Assembly (NCBI GenBank): GCA_022823945.1
Contig: JAJEBK010000014.1
Location: forward strand, 1-64,000
Direction: 5' to 3'
DNA length: 64,000 bases
From: Anaerolineae bacterium
Lineage (GTDB): Bacteria > Chloroflexota > Anaerolineae > Aggregatilineales > Phototrophicaceae
Shown: positions 24,187 through 33,784 of the stretch, piece by piece
Layout of the letters: each line of letters starts with the position of its first letter
How positions within the stretch are numbered: position 1 is the stretch's first letter
Notes under the pieces: model-generated
The model's database searches: none
What the model was told of the DNA's origin: nothing
The model's input: only the letters and a program-made list of their open reading frames with translations
Translations under genes and position numbers: made by a program

Positions 24187-25341
24187 ATGCGTTGGCGCGT
24201 TATTGTCCTCTTGCTATTGATTGCGGTTGTCGTCATTTTCGGCATCAGCTTGATTGAACCGATGATCAGCGGAACATTGAGCGCGCGCACACAACTGGAC
24301 GCGCCGCCAATGGACATCAGCGGATTCGCCCGTGCGATCAAGCCCTGGGACTGGCAATTCCCGCGAGATCATGGCGCGCATCCCGAATTCCAAACCGAAT
24401 GGTGGTATTACACAGGCAACCTGGCCGACGAGGCGGGCAGACATTTCGGCTTTCAATTCACGATCTTTCGCCGGGCGCTTTCGGCAGCCCTGCCCTCCTC
24501 CACATCGGAATTCCGCGGCAATCAACTCTACTTTGCGCATTTTACCGTGAGTGACATCGCGGGCGGGGCATTTCATCATGATATGCGTTATGCCCGTGGC
24601 GCAGCCGGTCTGGCCGGCGCAGCAAGCCAACCGCGCTATCATATTTGGCTGGAAGATTGGAGCGTCCGCGCCGAAAATAACGAGGCCACGCAGACGCGAA
24701 TCACAGCCGCCAGCGACGACTTTGCCATCGACCTGGCGCTGCAGCAAGTCAAAGCGCCCGCCCTGCAAGGCGAAGGCGGCCTCAGCCCCAAGAGCGCCGA
24801 GATCGGCAATGCCAGTTATTATTACAGCTTGAGCCGGCTGGAGACGCGTGGGCAGATTTTGCTGGGCGGGCAGCGCTTCGCCGTCAGTGGGCACAGTTGG
24901 ATGGATCACGAATTCAGCACATCGGCGCTGGGCGACGACGCGCAGGGCTGGGACTGGTTTGGCTTGATATTTGATGACGGCAGCGAGTTGATGGTCGGGC
25001 AGATTCGCTTGCGTGGCGGTGGCTTGGAAACAGCTTTTGGCGGCTTGCTCATTTATGCGGACGGCCGCACGCGCCGGCTCGAAGCCAACGAAATCGCCAT
25101 CCAAGCGCAAGACACCTGGCGCAGCCCGCACAGCCATGTCGAATACCCGGCTGGTTGGGATATCGCTGTGGCTGGCGATGATGGCTTCCGCATCGCTGTT
25201 GCACCGTTGCTGGCCGACCAGGAATTGCATAGCGCGGGAATCGTCTATTGGGAAGGCGCGGTGGGCATCAGCGGCGACAAGTCGGGCTATGGCTATGCCG
25301 AGCTGACGGGCTATGCCGAGTCGATGCAGAACCGCTTTTGA
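24187..25341 (+). CDS. Membrane-anchored CrtC/AttH-type lipocalin-like hydrolase
   Basis: This 384-residue protein has an N-terminal anchor (residues 4-22, VIVLLLLIAVVVIFGISLI). The exported body carries HPEFQTEWWYYTGNL, FGFQFTIFR, YFAHFTVSD, SGHSWMDHEFST and WDWFGLIFDDG. These blocks define the CrtC/AttH family (hydroxyneurosporene-synthase-like, two lipocalin domains). Characterised relatives hydrate carotenoids, but most members are secreted hydrolases of unknown substrate. No carotenoid genes are nearby, so function is left open. GAGGAAT precedes the ATG. The methyltransferase gene starts four bases after its stop. Confidence 0.8.
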   Translation: MRWRVIVLLLLIAVVVIFGISLIEPMISGTLSARTQLDAPPMDISGFARAIKPWDWQFPRDHGAHPEFQTEWWYYTGNLADEAGRHFGFQFTIFRRALSAALPSSTSEFRGNQLYFAHFTVSDIAGGAFHHDMRYARGAAGLAGAASQPRYHIWLEDWSVRAENNEATQTRITAASDDFAIDLALQQVKAPALQGEGGLSPKSAEIGNASYYYSLSRLETRGQILLGGQRFAVSGHSWMDHEFSTSALGDDAQGWDWFGLIFDDGSELMVGQIRLRGGGLETAFGGLLIYADGRTRRLEANEIAIQAQDTWRSPHSHVEYPAGWDIAVAGDDGFRIAVAPLLADQELHSAGIVYWEGAVGISGDKSGYGYAELTGYAESMQNRF

Positions 25342-25345
25342 ACGG

Positions 25346-26140
25346 ATGACACAGTTGAGCAGGCGCGCGCTCTATGACCAGGCGGCAGATCGCTACGATC
25401 GTGCGCGACCGGCCTATCCCGAAGCGCTCTTTGACGACATCCAGTCATTTGCGCAGTTAGACGCAAATGCGCGCATCCTGGAAGTCGGCTGTGGCAGCGG
25501 GCAAGCCACCCTGTCTTTAGCGCAGCGCGGTTATCAGATCGACTGCATCGAATTGAGCAAGCGGCTGGCAGAACTCGCTCGTGGCAATCTGGCGGGCTTT
25601 CCGCATGCGCGCGTTACCAGCGGCGACTATGACAAGCTGCCATTGCCGGCGGCTGCCTATGATCTGCTCGTTGCGGCGACTGCATTTCACTGGCTGGATC
25701 CCGTCACGCGCTTTCACAAGGCGCACAGCGCGCTCAAACCGGGCGGCTGCATCGCCCTGTTTTGGCATCGTCCCGCGACAAGCCAGCTAAGCCGCGATTG
25801 CATGGCGACTCTGCAAAGCGCCTATCGCCAACATGCGCCGGCTTTGGCAGCCAGGTGGCAGCCCCCGCCCCCGCCCGACCAGATGCCCGATGAGTTCAGC
25901 GCGCCAATCGCCGCAAGCGGCTGCTTTCAACCCGCCCATGTCAAGCGCTACCCATACAACCTCTGCTACAGCGCCGATGCCTATATTGATTTGCTCGGCA
26001 CCTTCTCCGATCACCTGGCGCTGCCGACCGACGCGCGGAAGAACCTGCTGGCGGCAATCAAGACGCTGATAATCGAAGCCTGCGGCGGCCGCGTCATCCG
26101 CGAACAAGTGACCACGCTCTACCTGGCGCGTCGACTCTGA
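25346..26140 (+). CDS. Class I SAM-dependent methyltransferase
   Basis: This 264-residue protein has the SAM-binding motif ILEVGCGSGQATL (about 41-53), the acidic strand end DCIELSKRL, and motif FHWLDPVTRF/LKPGGCIALFWH, as in small-molecule methyltransferases of the UbiE-like group. The acceptor is unknown. The ATG at 25346 follows the CrtC-like stop by four bases, so the two are probably co-translated. The track start at 25313 overlaps the preceding gene. Confidence 0.8.
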   Translation: MTQLSRRALYDQAADRYDRARPAYPEALFDDIQSFAQLDANARILEVGCGSGQATLSLAQRGYQIDCIELSKRLAELARGNLAGFPHARVTSGDYDKLPLPAAAYDLLVAATAFHWLDPVTRFHKAHSALKPGGCIALFWHRPATSQLSRDCMATLQSAYRQHAPALAARWQPPPPPDQMPDEFSAPIAASGCFQPAHVKRYPYNLCYSADAYIDLLGTFSDHLALPTDARKNLLAAIKTLIIEACGGRVIREQVTTLYLARRL

Positions 26141-26229
26141 CAGATTGCGTCTGGCTACAGAGCAGTGGCGGCTATTCGCGTGTAGAGTCCTCGTGTAGAC
26201 TGGATGCTGCAAACACGAAAGGATATGGC

Positions 26230-27204
26230 ATGATCCGCGCCTTAATCACTGGCGGCGCCGGCTTCATCGGCAGCCACCTCGCCGAGCGCCTGCTGCGGCA
26301 GGGCTATCAGGTAACCATCATCGACAACTTGTCCACCGGACGGCTGGAGAATATCCAGTTGCTGGAGTCGCAAGCCAACTTTCGTTATGCGGTGGAAGAT
26401 ATCCGCAACATCCATGTCATCGACCGGCTGGTTAGCGAATGCGACATCATCTTCCATCTGGCGGCGGTGGTGGGCGTGCGCAATATCGTCGACCGCCCCA
26501 TCAATACCATTGAAGTCAATATCGGCGGCACCGAGGTCATCCTGAAAACAGCCGCTCGCTATCGCCGGCGTCTTATGTTGGCGTCGACCTCCGAAGTGTA
26601 TGGTAAAGGAGTCAACTTCCCTTTCCGCGAAGACGACGACACACTCAGCGGTCCCACCCTGCGCAGCCGCTGGAGCTATGCCGCATCCAAGGCGATTGAC
26701 GAATTCCTGGCATTTGCGTATCACGCCGAGGTCGGCTTGCCGGTCACGCTGTTTCGGCTCTTCAACACAGTCGGTCCGCGGCAAGTCGGGCAATATGGCA
26801 TGGTTGTGCCGCGTTTTGTGCGTTGGGCATTGGCGAACCAGCCCATCCAGGTTTATGGCGATGGCAACCAGCAGCGCTGCTTTGGCAATGTCTATGATGT
26901 GGTCGCGGCGATCCAGGGCTTGGCAGAAACCGACAACGCAATTGGCGAGCTGTACAACATCGGGAGTACAGAAGAAGTCAGCATCTTGCAGTTGGCGCAG
27001 CGCATCCGCGACCGAGCCGACAGCGCCTCGCAGATCCAGCTGGTGCCCTATGAACAAGCCTATCAGCAAGCGGGTTTTGAAGATTTTCGCAGGCGCGTTC
27101 CCAGCATCGACAAAATCCGCCAGGCGATTGGTTGGCAGCCGACCACCCCGCTGGACGAGACGATCGACCAGATCATCGCCTACTTCCAACAGCAGCTGCT
27201 TTGA
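26230..27204 (+). CDS. NAD-dependent nucleotide-sugar epimerase/dehydratase (extended SDR)
   Basis: This 324-residue protein has the NAD motif TGGAGFIGSHLAERLL at the N-terminus, the active-site STSEVYG and YAASKAIDEF (YxxxK), and the substrate-domain pattern of UDP-glucose 4-epimerase or UDP-glucuronate decarboxylase-type enzymes. AAAGGAT lies eight bases before the ATG. A GT4 glycosyltransferase follows 72 bases later, suggesting a sugar-nucleotide supply and use pair for glycan synthesis. Exact specificity is not deducible. Confidence 0.85.
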   Translation: MIRALITGGAGFIGSHLAERLLRQGYQVTIIDNLSTGRLENIQLLESQANFRYAVEDIRNIHVIDRLVSECDIIFHLAAVVGVRNIVDRPINTIEVNIGGTEVILKTAARYRRRLMLASTSEVYGKGVNFPFREDDDTLSGPTLRSRWSYAASKAIDEFLAFAYHAEVGLPVTLFRLFNTVGPRQVGQYGMVVPRFVRWALANQPIQVYGDGNQQRCFGNVYDVVAAIQGLAETDNAIGELYNIGSTEEVSILQLAQRIRDRADSASQIQLVPYEQAYQQAGFEDFRRRVPSIDKIRQAIGWQPTTPLDETIDQIIAYFQQQLL

Positions 27205-27276
27205 CGCGCCAGAGTCGGTTTCGCAAAGTCCATGAATTGTCTTGCACCGCTTCTTTTGAAAGTCGCGTGAACAGTC

Positions 27277-28410
27277 ATGCACATCGCGATTAACGGCTGG
27301 TTTTGGGATCAACCAGCCACCGGCAGCGGACAATACCTGCGGCATCTGCTGGCGAGCCTGCGCAAGGTCGCGCCCGAACTGAACTTGTCGCTGGTGCTGC
27401 CGCCACACATCCCGCCGCCGGCCGACTTGCCCGACGGTGTGCGCGCGATCAATGCGGGCAGATGGGGTGGCAAACCGGGCAAGGTGTTCTTCGAGCAGCG
27501 CGCCTTCCCCCAGGCCGCCCGTCAGTTGAATGCCGATATCGCCCATGTGCCCTATTGGGGAACGCCACTGGCTTGCCCGGTCAAGCTGGTGACGACCGTG
27601 CTGGATGTCATCCCCCTGCTCTACCCCGTATATCAGCGCGGCTTTTTCACCAGCCTCTACACTTCGCTGGTCAGCTCGGCAGCGCGAGGCAGCAACCACC
27701 TCATCACCATCAGCGAGATGGCCAAGCTGGATATTGAAGAACAGCTGGGCATGGCAGACGAGCAGATCGCCGTTACTTATCTCGCGCCTGACGAACGTTT
27801 TCATCCGCGGCTGGGCAGCCAACATGATGAAGCTGTGCGCGAAAAGTACGGCCTGCCCGAACGTTTTGTGCTCTATCTGGGCGGCTTCGACTGGCGCAAG
27901 CAAGTCAACATGCTGCTGCTGGCTTATACCTATGTCGGCGAAGCGGATGGAGAGACATTCCCGCTGGTCATCGCCGGGCGCGAGCCAGCCTACGACAACC
28001 GGCTCTACCCCGACCTGCGCGAATATAGTCGCCGCCTGCAAATCGCCGATTATGTGCGCTGGATCGGCTTTGTTGACGAGGCAGACAAGCCAGCGCTGTA
28101 TCGCCTCGCCGATGTTTTTGTCTTTCCCAGCCTCTACGAGGGTTTTGGTTTGATGGCGCTGGAAGCCATGGCATCGGGCACGCCAGTGGTCACTTCAAAC
28201 GCCATCGTCTTTGAGGAGATACTGGAAGATGCCGCCTACATCGTCGATAATGCGCGGGAGATGGCCGGCGCGATCATCGCCCTGCTCATCCAGCAGCCGC
28301 TGCGCGATGCCATGATCAACCAGGGGCTGGCGCTGGCCAGTCGCTATAGCTGGCGAAAGACAGCGCAAGAGACGCTCGCCGTTTATGAGCAGGTGCTGCG
28401 TGACGAATGA
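27277..28410 (+). CDS. GT4-family glycosyltransferase
   Basis: This 377-residue GT-B glycosyltransferase has GxGxYLRHLLASL near the N-terminus, GGFDWRKQVNMLLLAY at the start of the second Rossmann domain, and FPSLYEGFGLMALEAMASGTPVV, the nucleotide-binding EGFG-E block of GT4. It transfers a sugar from an NDP-sugar to a glycan acceptor in the cytoplasm. It follows the epimerase gene and is likely in the same unit. Confidence 0.85.
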   Translation: MHIAINGWFWDQPATGSGQYLRHLLASLRKVAPELNLSLVLPPHIPPPADLPDGVRAINAGRWGGKPGKVFFEQRAFPQAARQLNADIAHVPYWGTPLACPVKLVTTVLDVIPLLYPVYQRGFFTSLYTSLVSSAARGSNHLITISEMAKLDIEEQLGMADEQIAVTYLAPDERFHPRLGSQHDEAVREKYGLPERFVLYLGGFDWRKQVNMLLLAYTYVGEADGETFPLVIAGREPAYDNRLYPDLREYSRRLQIADYVRWIGFVDEADKPALYRLADVFVFPSLYEGFGLMALEAMASGTPVVTSNAIVFEEILEDAAYIVDNAREMAGAIIALLIQQPLRDAMINQGLALASRYSWRKTAQETLAVYEQVLRDE

Positions 28411-28470
28411 CCGGCAACCATGCCAGACCGATATGCGCGCAGACCAGCCCACAATAACGAGACCCCTCGC

Positions 28471-29229
28471 ATGACTGCCGACCGCCGCGAAATGACCCTG
28501 CGCCAAAAGCTCGCCAGCGTGGAAGAGCCACCGCCCTGGGGTTTGCCAAGCGCCACGCTGGCTTTGCTGGCTTTGTTCGTGTGCCTGACCATCGTGGGAC
28601 CAGCGCTGGCATCCATTATGCTGGGCAGCGCAGAACCCGAGCCTGAGCTGCTGATGCTCAGTTGGACGCTGGGCATGGCTTTGTGCAGCGCTTTTGTGCT
28701 GGTGAGCCGCCGCAGCAGCCCGGCGAGTTGGAAAGCATTGAGATTGCGCCGCGGCAAGCAGCCTCTTGCCTTGGCGCTGCTCTATGGAGTCGCCATTGGG
28801 CTGACGCTCGACCTGGTCATCGGTTTGCTGGGCGGGCGCTTCTTGCCCATGCCGTCGCTTTTCGGCTTGCCTGATGCCGGGGCAGAGCTGATCGTGCTGG
28901 GCGCTCTGCTCGTGGTCGTTGCCCAGCCTATCGCCGAATCCCTGGTGTTCCAGGCGATGCTGCTGCCGGTGCTGCGATCGCGGCTGGGCACCTGGGCGGG
29001 AATCATCATCACGAGCGCTTTGATGACTCTGCTGCATCTGCTGGTATTTGTGGCTGCGCTGGGCGACACCTACCAACTGCTCTGGCATGGCATCGTCCTG
29101 CCGGCTGTGCTTGCCTTCGCCTTCTGTCTGCTGCGTGTGCTCGCCGACTCCAGCCTCGCCGTCATTTTGGGGCGGATGGGCGCTGGCATGATATTCCTGC
29201 TGACAGCATTGACGCTGGGCAGCGCCTAG
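28471..29229 (+). CDS. CPBP-like integral membrane protein, degenerate active site
   Basis: This 252-residue protein has about eight hydrophobic segments. A late block AQPIAESLVFQAMLLPVLRS, followed by SALMTLLHLLVF, sits where CPBP/Abi-type intramembrane proteases have EExxxR and a conserved His. Here the Glu-Glu is ES and the Arg is Gln, so proteolysis is doubtful. The start is ATG 28471; the track start at 28420 adds a hydrophilic tail with no support. Function unknown. Confidence 0.5.
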   Translation: MTADRREMTLRQKLASVEEPPPWGLPSATLALLALFVCLTIVGPALASIMLGSAEPEPELLMLSWTLGMALCSAFVLVSRRSSPASWKALRLRRGKQPLALALLYGVAIGLTLDLVIGLLGGRFLPMPSLFGLPDAGAELIVLGALLVVVAQPIAESLVFQAMLLPVLRSRLGTWAGIIITSALMTLLHLLVFVAALGDTYQLLWHGIVLPAVLAFAFCLLRVLADSSLAVILGRMGAGMIFLLTALTLGSA

Positions 29230-29233
29230 AGAA

Positions 29234-29346
29234 GACCCCCCTCAATCCCCCCGACAGGTCAGGGGGAGGCGAATACCTTGACTCCCCTCCCTGACTCGTC
29301 GGGGAGGGGCTGGGGGAGGGGTTGGCCGTCCTGGCGGGGAGGGGTT
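29234..29346. repeat. Family-1 GC-tract repeat, compound copy
   Basis: CCCCCCTCAATCCCCCCGAC continuing AGGTCAGGGGGAGG, then CTCCCCTCCCTGACTCGTCGGGGAGGGGCTGGGGGAGGGG. Both sub-types of the family are present side by side. Confidence 0.75.
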
Positions 29347-29432
29347 ACAGCAGCCATTGCATTTTGGGGCGCTTGCGCCTACGATTGCGCCGCCGCAATT
29401 CGCATTCATCACAGAGTTTTGGGGGATTTGAC

Positions 29433-30251
29433 ATGTCCGTGCATCAATTCTCGATTGGCGAACTCGAATGCGCCGTGCTGCAAGAAGGCAGCGCTTTCAT
29501 GGACCGCGCCAATGTCATCGCGCGCTATCCCAATGCCGATCCAGCCGATGTCGATGCGGCGCTCGGCGATGACGAGCCCAGCGGCAGCCTGAACCTGCTG
29601 CTGATCAACAGCGGCGGCACACGCATCCTGGCCGATGTCGGCTTTGGCGAGGCGGGACCGCCAGGCATGGGCGGCGTATTGCGCGGGCTGGGCGAATTGG
29701 GTCTTGCGCCTGGCGACATCGACATCATCTTCCTCACGCATTTCCACAGCGACCATATTGCCGGCTTGTGCGACGAGGCTGGCGCGCCCGTATATGCCAA
29801 TGCGCGTTATATCACGACTCAAGCCGAATGGGACGAATGGACGGGGCGCTGGGCGGCATCAAGCTCGGCGGCTGATCAAGCGCTGCTGGAACAATTTCGC
29901 GCCTTCCAAGACCGTTTCACATTCGTGAGCGCCGGAGACGAGATCGCGCCGGGCGTAACGGTCGTCGACCTGGCTGGGCACACGCAGGGGCACGCTGGCT
30001 TGTTGCTGGAATCGCAGGGCGAGCGGCTGCTGCATGTGGTCGATCTGCTGCATCAAGCCTTCCAACTGCAGCATCTTGATTGGCACTTCGGCTTCGACAG
30101 TGACGGCGCTGCGGCCGTCGATACGCGGCGGCGGGTTTTGGGGGAATGCGCCGAGGGGCAGATATTGACGCTCTTCTATCACCTGGACTTCCCCGGGCTG
30201 GGCACGGTCGCGCGGGCTGGGACTGGTTACGGTTTCACGCCAGTCGCCTAG
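29433..30251 (+). CDS. Metallo-beta-lactamase-fold hydrolase
   Basis: This 272-residue protein carries THFHSDHIAG (about 104-113), the HxHxDH zinc motif, then DLAGHTQGH and VVDLLHQ, with a late WHFGFD block in place of the usual terminal His. It is similar to lactonase or quorum-quenching-type MBL hydrolases. Substrate unknown. ATG 29433 has GGGGGAT upstream; the track start at 29322 lies in a repeat. It stands alone between a repeat and the sugar importer promoter. Confidence 0.8.
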   Translation: MSVHQFSIGELECAVLQEGSAFMDRANVIARYPNADPADVDAALGDDEPSGSLNLLLINSGGTRILADVGFGEAGPPGMGGVLRGLGELGLAPGDIDIIFLTHFHSDHIAGLCDEAGAPVYANARYITTQAEWDEWTGRWAASSSAADQALLEQFRAFQDRFTFVSAGDEIAPGVTVVDLAGHTQGHAGLLLESQGERLLHVVDLLHQAFQLQHLDWHFGFDSDGAAAVDTRRRVLGECAEGQILTLFYHLDFPGLGTVARAGTGYGFTPVA

Positions 30252-30287
30252 CCCTCAGCCATCGACATCAAACTGCCGCGCCGTTTT

Positions 30288-30315
30288 TTGGCGGTCGGCA
30301 AAAATATGTTATAGT
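30288..30315 (+). promoter_or_regulatory. Promoter of the sugar ABC importer operon
   Basis: TTGGCG, 16-base spacer, TATAGT preceded by TGT (extended -10). The predicted mRNA starts about 60 bases upstream of the binding-protein ATG. Confidence 0.65.
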
Positions 30316-30382
30316 GTCTGTTCAGTTGCCGGCGCGATTGTGCTGGCTGCTTCCCTGTTCATTTCGAGAGCGAGGTAATCTC

Positions 30383-31741
30383 ATGAGATTGATGCGCACG
30401 ATTCTTTTTATGCTGGCATTGGCGCTTTTTTTGGCGCTGCCCGTTGGCGGAGCGCTGGCGCAAGATGTCATGGACCCAGCCACCTTTGGCCTGGATGCCA
30501 GCAAGCCGTATGACGGCACGCAACTCAAATTCCTGATCTGCTGCAGCACTGCCCCGCAATTCGCTTCGGCCGCAGTCAAAGGCGCTGCCGAATTCACCGA
30601 GATGACCGGTATCAGCGTCAGTTGGGGCGATCTGCCTTTTGGCTCGTTCCAGGAGCAACTCTATCTTGAAGCCACCAACCCCAATACCGAGTTTGACATT
30701 GTGGCATTTGTGGATGCCTGGGGCACGAATATCTACGACTTCCTGCATCCGCTGAATGACTTCGTCGCCGACGCCGGCATCGACTGGGACGATTATGGTC
30801 CGGCTTATCAGCAAGCTTCGACCGGCAACAGTGATACCATCTATGGCTTGCCTTTCCGCGGACATCCCTTGCTGCTGCATTATCGCGTCGATGTCCTTGA
30901 GGCGGTCGGCATGGAACCGCCGCAGACCTGGCAGGATGTTTCCGCTATCAGCCAAGCCATCGTCGATAGCGGCATGGATATCGCGCCCATGGCCATGTAT
31001 TACGGGCTGAATGTCGACCAGAACCTCTTCAACTGGTACAGCCATCTGTGGGGCGCTGGCACCGATATCTTCGACGAGAATTGGCAGCCGATCTTCAACA
31101 ACGAAACGGGTATCGCCGCCACAGAACAATATCTGAGCTATGTGCGCGATGGCTATAGCCCGGCCGCATCGGTCGCCTGGAACGAGCAGGAAGCCAACCA
31201 GGAACTCGTGCAGGGACGCGCCGCCATGTTTGTGGGCTGGTGGTGGATGGCCAGCCGCATGACCAACGCGGAACTGCCCGAAGTCGCCGACAACGCTGCC
31301 TTTGCGCCTGCGCCGGGCTGGGCTGGTGGCGACACAGCGTCTTATGGCTACCTGTGGCCCGTTGGCGTGCTGGCGCAGTCGGACGATCGGGATGCCGCGC
31401 TGGAATACCTGAAGTGGCTGACGCATCCTATCACCGAGCGACGCATCGTGCTGGATGCCGAAGACCCGGCGCTGGATACCAATGTCGCCGTGCGCTTGTC
31501 GGTGCTGGCTGATGAAGAAGTCAACGAAGTGCACAATGGCTTGCAGGGCGTGGCATCGGCTGTGCTGGCGAATGCGCGGACTATCCCGCTCATCCCCGAA
31601 TACACCGAGATCGTCCCCTATCTGGCCGAGATGATCAACGAGTTGGCCACCGATGCCGGCGCGGATGTGCAAGAAGTGCTGGATCGTGGCGCAGAAGATG
31701 TGCGCAGCGTCATGGAAATGGCCGGCTACTACAACGGCTAA
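30383..31741 (+). CDS. Sugar ABC importer solute-binding protein (family 1)
   Basis: This 452-residue exported protein has a signal peptide (about 1-26, cleavage near ALA-Q). The mature part shows family-1 binding-protein blocks: SVSWGDLPFGSFQEQL, FDIVAFVDAW, YGLPFRGHPLLLHYRVDVLEAVG and GRAAMFVGWWWMASRM. It delivers a carbohydrate to the two permeases downstream. There is no lipobox, so in a monoderm it would need another means of retention. The ATG at 30383 with GAGG upstream starts the signal peptide; the track start at 30146 is spurious. Confidence 0.85.
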   Translation: MRLMRTILFMLALALFLALPVGGALAQDVMDPATFGLDASKPYDGTQLKFLICCSTAPQFASAAVKGAAEFTEMTGISVSWGDLPFGSFQEQLYLEATNPNTEFDIVAFVDAWGTNIYDFLHPLNDFVADAGIDWDDYGPAYQQASTGNSDTIYGLPFRGHPLLLHYRVDVLEAVGMEPPQTWQDVSAISQAIVDSGMDIAPMAMYYGLNVDQNLFNWYSHLWGAGTDIFDENWQPIFNNETGIAATEQYLSYVRDGYSPAASVAWNEQEANQELVQGRAAMFVGWWWMASRMTNAELPEVADNAAFAPAPGWAGGDTASYGYLWPVGVLAQSDDRDAALEYLKWLTHPITERRIVLDAEDPALDTNVAVRLSVLADEEVNEVHNGLQGVASAVLANARTIPLIPEYTEIVPYLAEMINELATDAGADVQEVLDRGAEDVRSVMEMAGYYNG

Positions 31742-31751
31742 GCAAGCGATT

Positions 31752-31861
31752 AGCCCCCATCCCCCAGCCCCTTCCCCCAAAATGAGGGAAGGGGAGCGGC
31801 AAATCAAGTCTGGGGCAAATAGCCCCTCCCTCTTTATGGGGGAGGGGTTTGGGGAGGGGGA
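31752..31861. repeat. Family-1 GC-tract repeat pair between binding protein and permease
   Basis: GCCCCCATCCCCCAGCCCCT ... AATGAGGGAAGGGGAG and CCCCTCCCTCTTTATGGGGG continuing AGGGGTTTGGGGAGGGGG. It separates two genes of one operon and could form strong mRNA hairpins that lower expression of the permeases relative to the binding protein. Confidence 0.75.
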
Positions 31862-31872
31862 GAATGTAGGCA

Positions 31873-32844
31873 ATGCGAAAGAAACGTTGGGTCCCCTGGG
31901 TGCTGATTGGACCTGCCCTGCTCGTCATCGTCTTGACGACGATTTATCCCCTGCTGGCTGCGCTCTATTACAGCTTTCACAACTACAACCTGCGGCGCGC
32001 TCCACAATTTGCCATCCAGATCGGCGAAAGCGGCATTCATATAGACTGGAGTCTGTTGTCGCTGGAAAATTACACGCGAGCCTTCAGCGACTCGCGCTTC
32101 ATCAACAGCCTGGAAGTTACTTTTTGGTTCACCGTTATCAGCGTTGGCTTGTCGGTGGTCATCGGCTTGTTCATCGCGGTGATCGTGCAAAAAGGTGGCT
32201 GGCTGCACACGCTGACCAAAGTGCTGTTGATCTTTCCCTTTGCGGTCAGCCCGGCGCTGAAAGGCTACAGTTGGCGCTTCATGCTCAACGAGAATTATGG
32301 GGTTTATGACCTGCTCATCGACAGCCTGTTGGTCAAACCCGTGAATGCGCTGCTGTCGCTGTTCAACGCGCTGCCTTTGGTCGAGATTCCCTATATCAGC
32401 GAGTCCATCGTGTGGCTGGGCGACAAATTCTGGGCGCTGTTCATGCTGGCCATGAGCGAGACCTGGGGCTGGGCGCCGCTGATCGCGTTGATGTTTGTGG
32501 GCGCGCTGGGGTCGATCGACGAGCAGATCTTCGAAGCAGCGCGCATCGATGGCGCAAACCGCGTGCAGATTTTCTTCCGCGTTACCTTGCCGCTGCTGCG
32601 ACCGGTCATTTTGATTGTAACCATGCTGAAGACGATTTTCTCGCTGAAGATGTTCGACCAGGTCGTAACCATGACCGGCGGCGGACCCGTGCGCGCGACC
32701 CAGACCATCAACTATTATATTCACCAGATGGGCTTTGTGCGCAGCCTCGATATCGGCTATGCCTCGGCGATGTCCTACATTCTCGTCATCGTGCTGACCA
32801 TCTGCGCGGCGCTGTATGTGGCGCTCGTGCTCAACCGAGACTAA
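31873..32844 (+). CDS. Sugar ABC importer permease (MalF/UgpA type)
   Basis: This 323-residue protein has six main transmembrane segments. The cytoplasmic EAA loop EAARIDGANRVQIFFRVTLPLLRP couples to the ATPase. It is the first permease of a carbohydrate importer. The second permease starts three bases after its stop. No ATPase gene is in this cluster, so a shared ATPase such as the one at 50817 is inferred. Confidence 0.87.
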   Translation: MRKKRWVPWVLIGPALLVIVLTTIYPLLAALYYSFHNYNLRRAPQFAIQIGESGIHIDWSLLSLENYTRAFSDSRFINSLEVTFWFTVISVGLSVVIGLFIAVIVQKGGWLHTLTKVLLIFPFAVSPALKGYSWRFMLNENYGVYDLLIDSLLVKPVNALLSLFNALPLVEIPYISESIVWLGDKFWALFMLAMSETWGWAPLIALMFVGALGSIDEQIFEAARIDGANRVQIFFRVTLPLLRPVILIVTMLKTIFSLKMFDQVVTMTGGGPVRATQTINYYIHQMGFVRSLDIGYASAMSYILVIVLTICAALYVALVLNRD

Positions 32845-32847
32845 GCC

Positions 32848-33729
32848 ATGACAAAGTCCCTGTCGCTGGCGAAATTGCTGGAAACGACGGCGCTGCTGCT
32901 GATTATCTTCTTCATCGTGCTGCCCATCGTGTGGCTGGCGCTGACCTCGATCAAACCGCAGGAGAAAGCCTACACCACCGATGTTGTCTTCATGCCGACA
33001 GCGGACAATTTCCGAATCATCTTCTCCGATACTTCCGTCATTATCAACGCAGGCACAGAGCGCGAACGCGGCGAAGTCGGGCGCAACATGCTGCCCAGCG
33101 TGCTCAACAGCGTGGTTGTTTCTGGGGCGACAATCTTGATCGCGATTCCGCTGGCGACTATCGCTGCCTACGCTTTCAGCCGCTACCTGTTTTTGGGCAA
33201 CCGCGCGCTGTTGATATGGATTTTGACGACGCAGTTCATCCCCGCCATTGTGGTGGCGATCCCCTTTTTCACCCTGTTCCGCAGCATTGAGGTCTTCGAG
33301 CGGCCGTTGCTGGGGACGCAGCTGGGCTTGATCATCGTCAACATGTCTATCGTGCTGCCTTATGCCATCTGGATGATCAAGGGCTTCGTAGACGCGCTGC
33401 CGGGCGAAATTGAAGAAGCGGCCTATGTCGATGGCTGCAACGACTTTCAGGTGCTTTTCTTCATTTCGCTGCCTTTGATCCGACCAGGGATTCTCGTGGC
33501 GTCGGTCTTCGCTTTCATCATGTCCTGGAACGAATTCTTGTTCGCGTTGATCATCGGTCGAGAGATGCGCACCATGCAGGTGGCATTGATGACGACCAGT
33601 GGCGCGCGCGGCATTATGTGGGAGCAGATGGCGGCGGCTGGCTTGGTGGTGATGCTGCCGATCTTCTTCCTCGCCATGTTCATCCGCAAGAATGTGGTCT
33701 ATGGGTTAACCATGGGCGCGGTCAAATAA
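32848..33729 (+). CDS. Sugar ABC importer permease (MalG/UgpE type)
   Basis: This 293-residue partner permease has six transmembrane segments and the EAA loop EEAAYVDGCNDFQVLFFISLPLIRP. The N-terminal part (IVLPIVWLALTSIKPQEKAY) is typical of MalG-like permeases. It lies three bases behind its partner and is the last gene of the cluster. A family-1 repeat follows and may act as a 3' hairpin. Confidence 0.87.
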   Translation: MTKSLSLAKLLETTALLLIIFFIVLPIVWLALTSIKPQEKAYTTDVVFMPTADNFRIIFSDTSVIINAGTERERGEVGRNMLPSVLNSVVVSGATILIAIPLATIAAYAFSRYLFLGNRALLIWILTTQFIPAIVVAIPFFTLFRSIEVFERPLLGTQLGLIIVNMSIVLPYAIWMIKGFVDALPGEIEEAAYVDGCNDFQVLFFISLPLIRPGILVASVFAFIMSWNEFLFALIIGREMRTMQVALMTTSGARGIMWEQMAAAGLVVMLPIFFLAMFIRKNVVYGLTMGAVK

Positions 33730-33784
33730 ACCCCTCGGTCTCCGCCGCAACCGCGTGTAGGGGCGAGGGGCCGACTCGTCCGCT

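Noticed and set aside
26242-28041. 599-residue minus-strand ORF antisense to the epimerase and glycosyltransferase
   Set aside because: It shadows two genes with clear motifs on the plus strand; its own translation is His/Gln/Arg-rich without domains, as expected from antisense of GC-rich coding DNA.
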